DNA of 64,000 nt from Burkholderiales bacterium 70-64 (GTDB lineage: Bacteria > Pseudomonadota > Gammaproteobacteria > Burkholderiales > Burkholderiaceae_E): positions 117,863 to 181,862 of the forward strand of contig MKUQ01000011.1 in assembly GCA_001898645.1 (NCBI GenBank). The letters run 5' to 3'. Shown piece by piece: positions 53,302-61,659 of this stretch (positions within the stretch are counted from its first letter, which is position 1; each line of letters opens with the position of its first letter). Under the pieces are notes generated by a model that was not told where the DNA came from, made no database searches, and saw only the letters and a program-made list of their open reading frames with translations. The position numbers were made by a program, and so were the translations under genes.

Positions 53302-54174
53302 GTGCAGTATTTCCTGGATCAGATTATCTCTGGCATCTCCGTCGGCGCCATCTACGGCCTGGTGGCCATGGGCTTCGCCCTGATCTACAAGGCTACCGGC
53401 CTGGTGAATTTTGCCCAAGGCGAGCTCTCCATGCTCATCGCCTATGTGGCCTGGAGCATCGCGGGTGCGGCTCACGGCGACCCCTGGTTGGTCGTGGGCG
53501 GTGCGTTGGCCGCTGCCATCGTCCTTGGCCTGGCCATCGAGCGTGTGGTCATGCGACCCATGCTCGGCGAGCCGGTGTTCGCCCAGGTCATGGTGACCAT
53601 AGGTCTGGCCATGATCCTGCGCTCGTTGGTGCTCCTGATCTGGGATCCCTACCCGCATACTTTCGACATAGGCGTGGGTCGCGACGTGCTCGAGGTCATG
53701 GGCAGCGGCATACGCAGCGGTCAACTGGCGGTGATGGCGACCCTGGCCGCAGCCTTCGGTGCCTTCTCGGCCTTCTTTCGCTACAGCCGCTTGGGAAAGG
53801 CCATGCGTGCCGTCGCCGCCGATGAACGGGCGGCACAACTGATGGGCATCAGCGCTGCTCGCATTCACGCTGCCGCTTGGGCCGGCTCGGCCCTGCTCGC
53901 CGGCATTGCAGGCATCTTCTTCGCTTTACTTTACGACGTCGGTCCGAACATGTTTCATGTCGGCCTCAAGGCTTTCCCCGCAACCATACTCGGCGGTCTC
54001 GACTCCGTCCTCGGCTCCGGCTCCGGCGGCATCGTGATGGGCGTCGTCGAGAACCTCGCCGGCGGCTACCTCGCGCCATCGATCAAGGAGATCGCGGGCT
54101 TCGTGATGATCATCGTCGTCCTGATGGTCAGGCCCTTCGGCCTGTTCGGCGAGCGCGAGATCGAGAGGGTCTGA
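53302..54174 (+). CDS. LivH-type ABC importer permease (second importer)
   Basis: The 290-residue permease begins at a GTG (53302) behind GGAGAGTGAGG, and 4 bp separate it from the ligase. LivH features are GLVNFAQGELSMLIAYVAWS, GKAMRAVAADERAAQLMGI and FPATILGGLDSVLGSGSGG. It forms half of the channel. Its stop overlaps the LivM start. Confidence 0.92.
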   Translation: MQYFLDQIISGISVGAIYGLVAMGFALIYKATGLVNFAQGELSMLIAYVAWSIAGAAHGDPWLVVGGALAAAIVLGLAIERVVMRPMLGEPVFAQVMVTIGLAMILRSLVLLIWDPYPHTFDIGVGRDVLEVMGSGIRSGQLAVMATLAAAFGAFSAFFRYSRLGKAMRAVAADERAAQLMGISAARIHAAAWAGSALLAGIAGIFFALLYDVGPNMFHVGLKAFPATILGGLDSVLGSGSGGIVMGVVENLAGGYLAPSIKEIAGFVMIIVVLMVRPFGLFGEREIERV

Positions 54175-55220
54175 TGCGTAGCGGCAACTACAAGGAAAGC
54201 GTCGCCGAGTTGATTGCTCTAAGCGATTCCAAGCTGGTCTGGGGATGGAGCGCACTGCTCTTTGCCGCCTTGGCCATGGTGCCATACGTCCTCAATTCCT
54301 ACTTGCTCTCCTTCGTGATCCTCTTCCTGATCACCGGCACCGGTGCCCTTGGGCTACACCTGCTGACTGGCTGCACGGGCCTGATCTCCCTCGGCCATGT
54401 CGGTTTCCTGCTCCTAGGCGCCTATGCCTATGCCGTGCCGGTGGCCAAGTTCGGCCTGTCTCCCTGGCTGGGGCTGGCCGCTGCCGGCTTCGTGCCCGCG
54501 CTGTTTGCCATCGTCGTCGGTGTTCCCTCGCTGCGCCTGCGCGGCCTCTATCTGGCGATTACCACGCTGGCCTTCTCCTTCATCATCGCTCATCTGGTGC
54601 TCAGCCTGACCTGGCTGACCAACGGCGCCCGCGGCATCAGGGTGCTGCGCCCCGAGCTTCTCGGCATCGACTTCGACAGCGACGCCCGCTTCGCCAACCT
54701 CTGCCTGGTGGTGGCTACCCTGACGCTGTTCGCCGTGCTCAATCTGCTGCGCAGCCGCGTCGGCCGCGCCTTCATCGCCGTGCGTGACAACGATATCGCT
54801 GCACGAACCATGGGCATAAACCTCAGCGCTTACAAGCTGCATGCCTTCATGATCAGCGCATTCGTCTCGGGCATTGCCGGTGCCTTGTTCGGCATCTACC
54901 TGTCTTTCGTGTCGATCGACGGCTTTCCCTTCCTGATGAGCATAGAGGCGTTGGCCATCCTGATTGTCGGCGGGCTGGGTTCGACGCTGGGTGCCGTCGT
55001 CGGCACTGTCTTCATCGTCCTGTTGCCCGAAGTCGGGCGGCTCTTTCTCGGCGCTCTCGGCCCGCTGGCCGAGAAGCTGTTCACTACCGGTGCTCACGAA
55101 ATGCGTACGGTCCTTTACGGCCTCGTGATCATTCTGTTCCTGCGTTTCGAGCCGCGCGGTCTGGTCGGACTGTGGCGAGATGTCAAGCGTTTGTGGGTGA
55201 ACTGGCCATTGCGTTACTGA
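54174..55220 (+). CDS. LivM-type ABC importer permease (second importer)
   Basis: The 348-residue membrane protein shows GCTGLISLGHVGFLLLGAYA, VGVPSLRLRGLYLAITTLAF, GRAFIAVRDNDIAARTMGI and IVGGLGSTLGAVVGTVFIVL, the LivM pattern. Its ATG overlaps the LivH stop. A longer frame starting at 53877 overlaps LivH and was rejected. Confidence 0.92.
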   Translation: MRSGNYKESVAELIALSDSKLVWGWSALLFAALAMVPYVLNSYLLSFVILFLITGTGALGLHLLTGCTGLISLGHVGFLLLGAYAYAVPVAKFGLSPWLGLAAAGFVPALFAIVVGVPSLRLRGLYLAITTLAFSFIIAHLVLSLTWLTNGARGIRVLRPELLGIDFDSDARFANLCLVVATLTLFAVLNLLRSRVGRAFIAVRDNDIAARTMGINLSAYKLHAFMISAFVSGIAGALFGIYLSFVSIDGFPFLMSIEALAILIVGGLGSTLGAVVGTVFIVLLPEVGRLFLGALGPLAEKLFTTGAHEMRTVLYGLVIILFLRFEPRGLVGLWRDVKRLWVNWPLRY

Positions 55221-55241
55221 TAAGCGAGAGGGGAGCGAGAC

Positions 55242-56387
55242 ATGTACTTGAAACTGATTGCAGCGATCGTCATGGGTTTGGGTGTGACAACGGCCGCAAA
55301 GGCGGAACAGGGCGTCAGCGCCACGGAAATCCTGATTGGCGAGGTCGAGCCGCTGTCCGGGCCTCCAGGCCTGCTTGGTATCGCCTATGCGGCAGGTACC
55401 AAGATGGCCATCGCCGAGGCCAACAACGCCGGGGGCGTAGACGGCAAGAAGCTGCGTTTGATCGTCGAGGACGACGGCTATGTCGCAGCACGCACGATTC
55501 CGGCGGTAAAGAAGCTCATCGAAGTCGACAAGGTCTTCGCGCTGACTTCCCTGTCCGGATCGCAAGGGGTGGCTGCCCTGCCCGTGGTGGTCAAGGCCGG
55601 GATTCCGGTGATGGCATCGATCGCACCTATCGAGCCGCTGTATCAGCCGGTGAACAAGAATGTCTTTGTTGTCGGCCAGTCCTACGAGGAAGGCTCCTAC
55701 CAGTTGGTGCGCTTCCTGGCCAAGCAGAATCCGGGCAGGAAATGGGCGGCATTGACCCAGGACGACGATTACGGAGTCGCTTTGCGCGCCGGCTTCGACA
55801 AGGCACGCAAGGAGGGAAAGCTCAATGTGGTCTTCGAAGGGGAATACAAGAAGGCCCAGCAAGACTTTTCATCGGAGATGTTGCGCTTGCGTTCCTCGGG
55901 TGCCGAGGTCTTTCTCGCCGGCGGCATCATTGCCGAGAATGCGGCCATGGTGAAGGAGCTCGAGAAGCTCAACTACAAGCCCGTAACCGGCATCTTCTGG
56001 CCGGGGCGTATTCCCGCGACACTCAAGCTCATGGGGCCGGCCAGCGAAGGCGTCTACGGCATCGACTACGTGGCCGCCGACAAGAGCGAAGCCGTCGTCG
56101 CCTTCACCGAGCGCGCGAAAAGCCTGTTATCGGAAGCGGATTTCAAGGCCATCAATCGCTACACCCTGGTCGGTTACGCCAGCACGCGGGTGCTGATCGA
56201 GGCAATGCGCCGCTGTGCCGGGAACCTGACCTGGACATGCACCATTTCCGAACTGGAGAAGACCAAGAACTTCGAGACCGGCGTCATGGGCCCGATCAGC
56301 TTCGGCCCGGGCGTGCGCTTCTCGTCGCAGCAGTTGCATGTCATGCGCGCAGATTTCAGAACACTGTCGTTCGAATCGGTGAAGTGA
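55242..56387 (+). CDS. LivK-type periplasmic binding protein (second importer)
   Basis: The 381-residue product has a signal peptide (MYLKLIAAIVMGLGVTTAAKA) and a type I receptor fold: VEPLSGPPGLLGIAYAAGT, NAGGVDGKKLRLIVEDDGYV and SLSGSQGVAALPVVVKAGIP. The ligand-facing regions differ from those of the first receptor, so the two importers may take different acids. It is the last transport gene before the mutase. Confidence 0.9.
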   Translation: MYLKLIAAIVMGLGVTTAAKAEQGVSATEILIGEVEPLSGPPGLLGIAYAAGTKMAIAEANNAGGVDGKKLRLIVEDDGYVAARTIPAVKKLIEVDKVFALTSLSGSQGVAALPVVVKAGIPVMASIAPIEPLYQPVNKNVFVVGQSYEEGSYQLVRFLAKQNPGRKWAALTQDDDYGVALRAGFDKARKEGKLNVVFEGEYKKAQQDFSSEMLRLRSSGAEVFLAGGIIAENAAMVKELEKLNYKPVTGIFWPGRIPATLKLMGPASEGVYGIDYVAADKSEAVVAFTERAKSLLSEADFKAINRYTLVGYASTRVLIEAMRRCAGNLTWTCTISELEKTKNFETGVMGPISFGPGVRFSSQQLHVMRADFRTLSFESVK

Positions 56388-56412
56388 AGCCGAAAGGCGC
56401 TGGAGCGAGAGC

Positions 56413-58050
56413 ATGAAGAGAGAGACCGATTACGGCTACGTCATCAAGCCCGTCTACACCGCGAAGGACATCGAGGGCTTCGATTACCAGTCAGACCTCG
56501 GCGATCCCGGGGCCTTTCCCTATACCCGCGGCTACCATCCCGAGGGTTATCGCAGCCGGATGTGGACGCAGCGCATGACCGCGGGTCTGGGCAGCTCGAG
56601 CGATGCCAACAAGGTGCTCAAGAAGTACCGCGAGATGGGCCAGCGCGGCGGCATGCAGGTGATCCACGACCGGGTCTCGTGCTCCAACCTCGACTCCGAT
56701 CATCCACTCGGCCGGCGCGAGGCGGGCATTCTCGGCTGGCCGGGCTCCTCCCTGCTCGAATTCGAGGAGTTGATGGAGGGCATTCCGCTGACCGGACAGT
56801 CGATCACGCTGCTCGGCTCCTGCGCGCCGTCGCCCATGCGCCTGGCGTGGGTCATCGCCCTGGCCGAGAAACGCGGCGATGACCTTTCCAAGATCCACGG
56901 CAGCGTCATGGAGTCGCCCTTCGAGAACTACATGGGCCAGACCGATATCCAGCCGCTGGAGCTCAACCTCAAGCTGTTCCTCGATGCGTGCGAGTACGTC
57001 ATCCGCCACAAGATCCGCATGCGCGCCGCGATCATCAGCCAGCATTTCCAGGAGTCAGGCGGCAACAATGCCCAAGCGCTCGGCGTCGTCCTGTCCATGC
57101 TCAAGGAGGTTTGCACGCGCCTGGTCGACGAGCGAGGTCTGGACTTCGACGACGTTGCTGCGGTGCCCTACGAGTTGGTTACCGTCGGCACGCGTTTCTT
57201 CGAGGAGATTGCCAAGGTGCGCGCTTTGCGCCGCATGTGGGCGCGTATGGCCAGGGAGCACTTCAAGGCCAGGAAGGAGAAGTCCTGCCAGCTGTTGATC
57301 GCGGTGCATACCTCGGGGCGAACCATGACTTACCAGCAACCGCTCAACAATATCGCCCGCTCCGCCATCCAGACACTGGCCGGCGCCATCGCCGGCTGCA
57401 CGGCGCTGGACAACGCTACGCTCGACAATGCCCACGCCGAGCCCTCGCCGCTGGCGGCGCGCATGTCGCTCAACACCCAGCACATCGTCGCGTCCGAAAC
57501 CGGCGTCGCCGACGTCGTCGATCCGCTGGCTGGTTCGTACTTCATCGAGCACTTGACGAACAAGGTCGAGGAGGAAGGCTACAAGGTGCTGGCCAAGATC
57601 GACGCCTTGGGCGGCATGATCGCGGCGGTGAAGAAGGGCTTCATTACCGATATGCTGCGTGACGAGGCGAACAAGAAATTCCGCGAGATCGACGGCAAGG
57701 AGCGTCTGATCGTCGGCGTGAATCATTTGGTGATTCCTGAAGAGGAGGAATTTCGTGTACCCATTCAGGAAGTGCACCCGGACAGCGATGCCGAGAGCAT
57801 TGCCCACCGCACCGAGACCTGGAAGAAGGCTCGCGATCAACAGGCGATCTCCGATCGCCTGGCCTTCCTCTACGCCGAGGCCCAGAAGGGCGACCGCCAC
57901 AATCTGATGCCGGCGATCATAGAGGCGGTCAAGGTTTATGCCACCTCGGGGGAGATATCGGGTGTCATTCGCCTGGCGCGAGGGCTCAGCTACGACCCGT
58001 TCAAGATGATCGAATGTCCGTTCCCGCTCGGCGTTCGTCGGGCGGCCTGA
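56413..58050 (+). CDS. B12-dependent acyl-CoA mutase, large (catalytic) subunit
   Basis: The 545-residue protein is the TIM-barrel part of a methylmalonyl-CoA-mutase-family enzyme. It shows WTQRMTAGLGSSSDANKVL, SNLDSDHPLGRREAG, AIISQHFQESGGNNAQALG and DPLAGSYFIEHLTNKVEEEG. It lacks the cobalamin domain, which is encoded just downstream. By eye, the tyrosine of RPWTIRQYAGF is Thr56, and the arginine that binds the free carboxylate of methylmalonyl-CoA (in PSMRII) is Leu184. The substrate is therefore probably not methylmalonyl-CoA. It may rearrange a branched or aryl/alkyl-substituted acyl-CoA; 2-hydroxyisobutyryl-type or phenylsuccinyl-type mutases are comparison cases. It is co-transcribed with the second importer. 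Confidence 0.88.
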   Translation: MKRETDYGYVIKPVYTAKDIEGFDYQSDLGDPGAFPYTRGYHPEGYRSRMWTQRMTAGLGSSSDANKVLKKYREMGQRGGMQVIHDRVSCSNLDSDHPLGRREAGILGWPGSSLLEFEELMEGIPLTGQSITLLGSCAPSPMRLAWVIALAEKRGDDLSKIHGSVMESPFENYMGQTDIQPLELNLKLFLDACEYVIRHKIRMRAAIISQHFQESGGNNAQALGVVLSMLKEVCTRLVDERGLDFDDVAAVPYELVTVGTRFFEEIAKVRALRRMWARMAREHFKARKEKSCQLLIAVHTSGRTMTYQQPLNNIARSAIQTLAGAIAGCTALDNATLDNAHAEPSPLAARMSLNTQHIVASETGVADVVDPLAGSYFIEHLTNKVEEEGYKVLAKIDALGGMIAAVKKGFITDMLRDEANKKFREIDGKERLIVGVNHLVIPEEEEFRVPIQEVHPDSDAESIAHRTETWKKARDQQAISDRLAFLYAEAQKGDRHNLMPAIIEAVKVYATSGEISGVIRLARGLSYDPFKMIECPFPLGVRRAA

Positions 58051-58067
58051 GGCGCCAGGGGAAGAGC

Positions 58068-58478
58068 ATGAACGAAGGGCAAGGCATCAAGATCATCGTC
58101 AGCATGATCGGCCTCGACGGCCACACTACGGGTGGCGAGGTGGTCTCCATGATCCTGCGTGACGCGGGCATGGAAGTCGTCTACCTGGGCTGCAACCAGA
58201 CGCCGGAGGCGATCGTCCAGGCGGCGATCCAGGAAGACGTGGACTTCATAGGCATCAGCTCGCACGCTTCGAACTACGACCAGATCGAGTTGCTCGTGCG
58301 CCTGCTTGGAGAGAGCAATGCCGCCGGCATCCAGGTGATCTGCGGCGGCAATATCCCTCATGACCGCACGCTGGACCTGAAGGCCAAGGGCGTTGCCGAA
58401 GTCTTTCCGCCAGGCAGCTCGCGCGAGGCGATCGTCGGCTACATTGTCGGCCAGGTGCGGGCACGCACGGCGGCCTAG
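58068..58478 (+). CDS. B12-dependent acyl-CoA mutase, small (cobalamin-binding) subunit
   Basis: The 136-residue product from the ATG at 58068 is a stand-alone cobalamin domain. It shows the base-off motif DGHTTGG (DxHxxG form, with the histidine that ligates cobalt), then GISSHASNYDQIELLVRLL and VICGGNIPHDRTLDLKAKG. It pairs with the catalytic subunit encoded 17 bp upstream. The split-subunit layout is that of isobutyryl-, 2-hydroxyisobutyryl- and related mutases rather than the fused methylmalonyl-CoA mutase. Confidence 0.92.
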   Translation: MNEGQGIKIIVSMIGLDGHTTGGEVVSMILRDAGMEVVYLGCNQTPEAIVQAAIQEDVDFIGISSHASNYDQIELLVRLLGESNAAGIQVICGGNIPHDRTLDLKAKGVAEVFPPGSSREAIVGYIVGQVRARTAA

Positions 58479-58479
58479 G

Positions 58480-59454
58480 ATGCAGTCTCCGCATGCGGGC
58501 GTCGATGGTCTCGAAGCCCTGGTTGCCGCGCTTGCGAACGGTGACCAGCGTGCCTGCGCTCGTCTCATCAGTCGTATAGAGCGCGGAGAGCCCGACCTCG
58601 TACCCTTGCTGCAGGCGCTTTATCGGGCTGGTGGCCGTGGCCGGGTGATCGGAGTCACCGGTCCTCCCGGCGCCGGGAAGAGTACGTTGATCGGGCAGCT
58701 GATCGGCGCCTGGCGCAGGCGCGACCTGAGTGTCGCCGTGCTGGCTGTCGATCCTTCAAGCCCGATTTCGGGCGGCGCCCTCCTCGGCGACCGACTGCGC
58801 ATGGCAGGGGAAGGTCTCGACGATAAGGTCTTCATCCGCAGCATGGCCTCGCGCGGCCACCTCGGAGGGCTGGCCAAGGCTGCCGGTGATGCCCTGACCG
58901 TACTGGATGCGATGCCTTGGGACCGGATTCTGGTGGAGACAGTCGGTGTCGGCCAGAACGAGACCGATGTCATGTTGCACGCCCAGGTCATCGTGCTCCT
59001 GCAGACGCCGATGGGCGGCGACGACATACAGGCGGCGAAGGCGGGGATCAACGAAATCAGCGATATCTTCGTGGTCAACAAGAGCGATCACCCGGACGCG
59101 GATCGCGCGGTACGGCAACTGCGCGACATGGTCGAACTCAGTCGCCGTTTAGGTCTCTTTCACGACTGGCAGCCGCCTGTCCTGAAGACCCAGGCACAAA
59201 GCGGGGACGGGATAGATGCGCTGGTCGATGGCATCGAGCGGTGTTTCCTGCATTTCGCCGGCGCCCCTGATGCTGCCGACCGAAGACTGAGGCGGCGTTT
59301 GCAGCTCAGAGTGGGAGAGATCCTGCGGCAGCTGATCGATGAGCGCTTCCGCGGGATCAACGGCACTTCATGGGATGGTCTGATCGATGCCGTGCGGAAT
59401 CGTGCCAGCGATCCTTATGCGCTGGCTCAAAGCCTGCTTGCCCGGCTGCAATGA
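58480..59454 (+). CDS. MeaB/ArgK-type GTPase chaperone of the B12 mutase
   Basis: The 324-residue G3E-type GTPase has P-loop GVTGPPGAGKSTLIGQL, VDPSSPISGGALLGDRLRM, LVETVGVGQNETDVMLHA and the guanine-specificity NKSD. MeaB proteins load and protect adenosylcobalamin in their partner mutase. The ATG at 58480 lies 1 bp after the small-subunit stop; an earlier in-frame ATG at 58393 would overlap that gene. The trio large-small-MeaB forms a complete mutase system dedicated to this operon. Confidence 0.92.
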   Translation: MQSPHAGVDGLEALVAALANGDQRACARLISRIERGEPDLVPLLQALYRAGGRGRVIGVTGPPGAGKSTLIGQLIGAWRRRDLSVAVLAVDPSSPISGGALLGDRLRMAGEGLDDKVFIRSMASRGHLGGLAKAAGDALTVLDAMPWDRILVETVGVGQNETDVMLHAQVIVLLQTPMGGDDIQAAKAGINEISDIFVVNKSDHPDADRAVRQLRDMVELSRRLGLFHDWQPPVLKTQAQSGDGIDALVDGIERCFLHFAGAPDAADRRLRRRLQLRVGEILRQLIDERFRGINGTSWDGLIDAVRNRASDPYALAQSLLARLQ

Positions 59455-59530
59455 TCTGCGCTGGAAATTCGGACCGGAGTTCGGCACTTCGCGGTGTTCA
59501 TTGCGCATTCGACAGGGAGAGAAAAGAGTG

Positions 59531-61540
59531 ATGCAGTCGTACGCGAATCCGCTTCTCGTGCTGCCGGATCGGCCACTTCCTCGATCCGTCGCGGTGATCG
59601 GCGCCGGCACCATCGGGCCGGACATCGCCTATTACCTGAAGGCGGCTGTACCGGGACTCAAGCTTTGCATCGTCGATGTCGTGCAGGAAGCAGTCGATCG
59701 AGCCGTACGGCGTTTGCACGACCATGCCCGGAAGGCCGTCGCCACGGGCCGGATGAGCCAGGCGCAAGCAAGCCGCATATCCGAAAACGTCGTGGGTACA
59801 CTCGACTACGGAGCCATTGCAGATGCCGAGTGGGTGCTGGAGGCCGCAACGGAGAACCTGCACATCAAGCAGACGATCTTCGAGCGAGTAGAGGCGATCG
59901 TGAGCCCGCGTGCCTTGATCACGTCCAACACGAGCTCCCTGCCGGCAGAGCAGATGTTCGATGCCCTTCGCCACGGGGAGCGGGCAACTATTACACATTT
60001 TTTCACCCCGGCGTGGAAGAATCCGGTGGTCGAGGTGGTTCGCTGGAGAGGCGTCGACTCCAGCGTGGTCGAATACCTGCGCTGGCTGTTCTGCTTCACC
60101 GGCAAGGTGCCGCTGGAAACGGCAGACGTAGCGGGTTTCATGCTTGATCGCGTATTCACGAACTGGTGCAACGAATCGGCGCTGATGCTCGACCGGGCAA
60201 CAGCGCCCGAGATCGATCGCGTGTCACATGAGTTCGTGCATGCCGGTCCGTTTTCGGTGCTGAACCTGACGCGCGGCAATCCGATCATGATCGCGGCCAA
60301 CACGCTGCAGGCTCGACTCGAAGGGGAGCATTATCTGCCGGCAAGCATCTTCGGTTCGGTGGACCGTTGGGTCGACGCGGTGCCCGGCGGCTCCGGTCCC
60401 TTGTCGGCAGATGCGGCCGAGGCAGTGCGCGAGCGGCTCCTGGGGATACTGTTCTCCCAGAGCATGGACATCGTAGACCGACGCATCGGAGAGCCTGCCG
60501 ATCTGGAACTCGGATGCCGCCTGGCACTGGGATTCAAGAAGGGGCCGTTCGAAGTGATGAACGGCCTGGGCGAGGAGATGACAAGGCGGTTGCTCGACAG
60601 GCTGAGCGAAGAGCGTCCCGGCATGCCGACGCAGAAACGACCGTTCGCTGCGTACCAGGATTTCCTGCGCCATGTGCTCGTCGACGAAGTCGATCGAATC
60701 AAGGTCATTACGCTGCGGCGACCGGAGGCGTTGAACGCATTGCACGATGACATGACCGACGAAATCCTGTCGGTGATTCGCCGATACGAAAGCGATGCCG
60801 ATGTGAAGGGATTCGTCATCGTCGGCTACGGGCGCGCCTTCTGCGCGGGCGCCGATATCGGCCGCTTCCCGAATGTGCTCGGTGATCCGGAGGCGTGCAT
60901 TCGATATGCACACGATTGTTCACGGCTGCTTCGGCATCTGGATGGAATGGCGAAGCCGGTTGTCGCGGCGCTGAACGGGATGTGCCTCGGTGGTGGATTC
61001 GAGCTGGCGATGCGCTGCCATGCGATCGTCGCCGTGGACAGCGCGTGGATGCAGTTACCCGAGATCACTCTGGGAATCGTGCCCGGTATTGGGGCACTCG
61101 TCGTGCCGTACCGGCGTTGGCCGAAGGCTGCGGCCATTTTCGACGACCTGCTGCGCCGGGCCGAACGGTTGACCGCGAAGCATGCTCATGAGTTGGGCGT
61201 CATCGACGCGATTGCCGACGACTATGCCGGCCTTCTTGCGCTGGCGCTGGAACGCGTGGACACCATATCTGGGCATGTAAAGAAAATCGCTGAAGGTCCG
61301 GTATCGATTCCGGCTTTGACACCCGTCGAGCCGAAGGCGGCAAACGGTGATCGTCTCAGTTCGGAAGTCATCGGAATCATGGAGAAGGCAGTTCGCGACG
61401 CTGCAGCGGCGTCGACATTCGCCGATGCACTGGAGGTCGGCTATCGCGCGTTTGCGCGTAGCGCCTGCACGGCTGCTGCGAAGGAAGGGGTTGCCGCGTT
61501 TCAGGAGCGGCGCAGGCCGGACTTCACCAATACCCCGTAA
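59531..61540 (+). CDS. 3-hydroxyacyl-CoA dehydrogenase / enoyl-CoA hydratase fusion (HAD first)
   Basis: The 669-residue protein starts at 59531 behind AGGGAGA. Its N-terminal half is a 3-hydroxyacyl-CoA dehydrogenase: NAD motif VAVIGAGTIGPDIAYYL, ITSNTSSLPAEQMFD and ITHFFTPAWKNPVVEVV with the catalytic histidine. From about residue 410 it is a crotonase: GRAFCAGADIGRF, NGMCLGGGFELAMRC and LPEITLGIVPGIGALVVPY, with both catalytic acidic positions present. The order HAD then crotonase is the reverse of FadB, and is known in archaeal and some bacterial bifunctional enzymes. It likely performs hydration and dehydrogenation of the opened chain. It starts 76 bp after meaB and may have its own promoter. 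Confidence 0.9.
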   Translation: MQSYANPLLVLPDRPLPRSVAVIGAGTIGPDIAYYLKAAVPGLKLCIVDVVQEAVDRAVRRLHDHARKAVATGRMSQAQASRISENVVGTLDYGAIADAEWVLEAATENLHIKQTIFERVEAIVSPRALITSNTSSLPAEQMFDALRHGERATITHFFTPAWKNPVVEVVRWRGVDSSVVEYLRWLFCFTGKVPLETADVAGFMLDRVFTNWCNESALMLDRATAPEIDRVSHEFVHAGPFSVLNLTRGNPIMIAANTLQARLEGEHYLPASIFGSVDRWVDAVPGGSGPLSADAAEAVRERLLGILFSQSMDIVDRRIGEPADLELGCRLALGFKKGPFEVMNGLGEEMTRRLLDRLSEERPGMPTQKRPFAAYQDFLRHVLVDEVDRIKVITLRRPEALNALHDDMTDEILSVIRRYESDADVKGFVIVGYGRAFCAGADIGRFPNVLGDPEACIRYAHDCSRLLRHLDGMAKPVVAALNGMCLGGGFELAMRCHAIVAVDSAWMQLPEITLGIVPGIGALVVPYRRWPKAAAIFDDLLRRAERLTAKHAHELGVIDAIADDYAGLLALALERVDTISGHVKKIAEGPVSIPALTPVEPKAANGDRLSSEVIGIMEKAVRDAAAASTFADALEVGYRAFARSACTAAAKEGVAAFQERRRPDFTNTP

Positions 61541-61659
61541 AGGCACGAAGCGCGGCTCGAAGTCATGAAGTACTTGTCATTCCATGGGAATGGAGACGCC
61601 CGCGCCCCAATGCATTAAGCTTTATCGAGAACCGGACAGTGCACCGGGATGAATCGACG

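Noticed and set aside
54414..55862. A 482-residue minus-strand frame opposite the second LivM and LivK
   Set aside because: It is low-complexity shadow sequence; both plus-strand genes are well supported.
56413..58478. Assignment of the B12 mutase as methylmalonyl-CoA mutase
   Set aside because: Key substrate residues appear replaced, the cobalamin domain is a separate subunit, and the operon context is not propionate metabolism.
61578..61592. Inverted repeat CATTCC-ATG-GGAATG between the HAD-crotonase and hemerythrin genes
   Set aside because: It has no T-run and no adjacent promoter elements; too short to call a terminator or operator.
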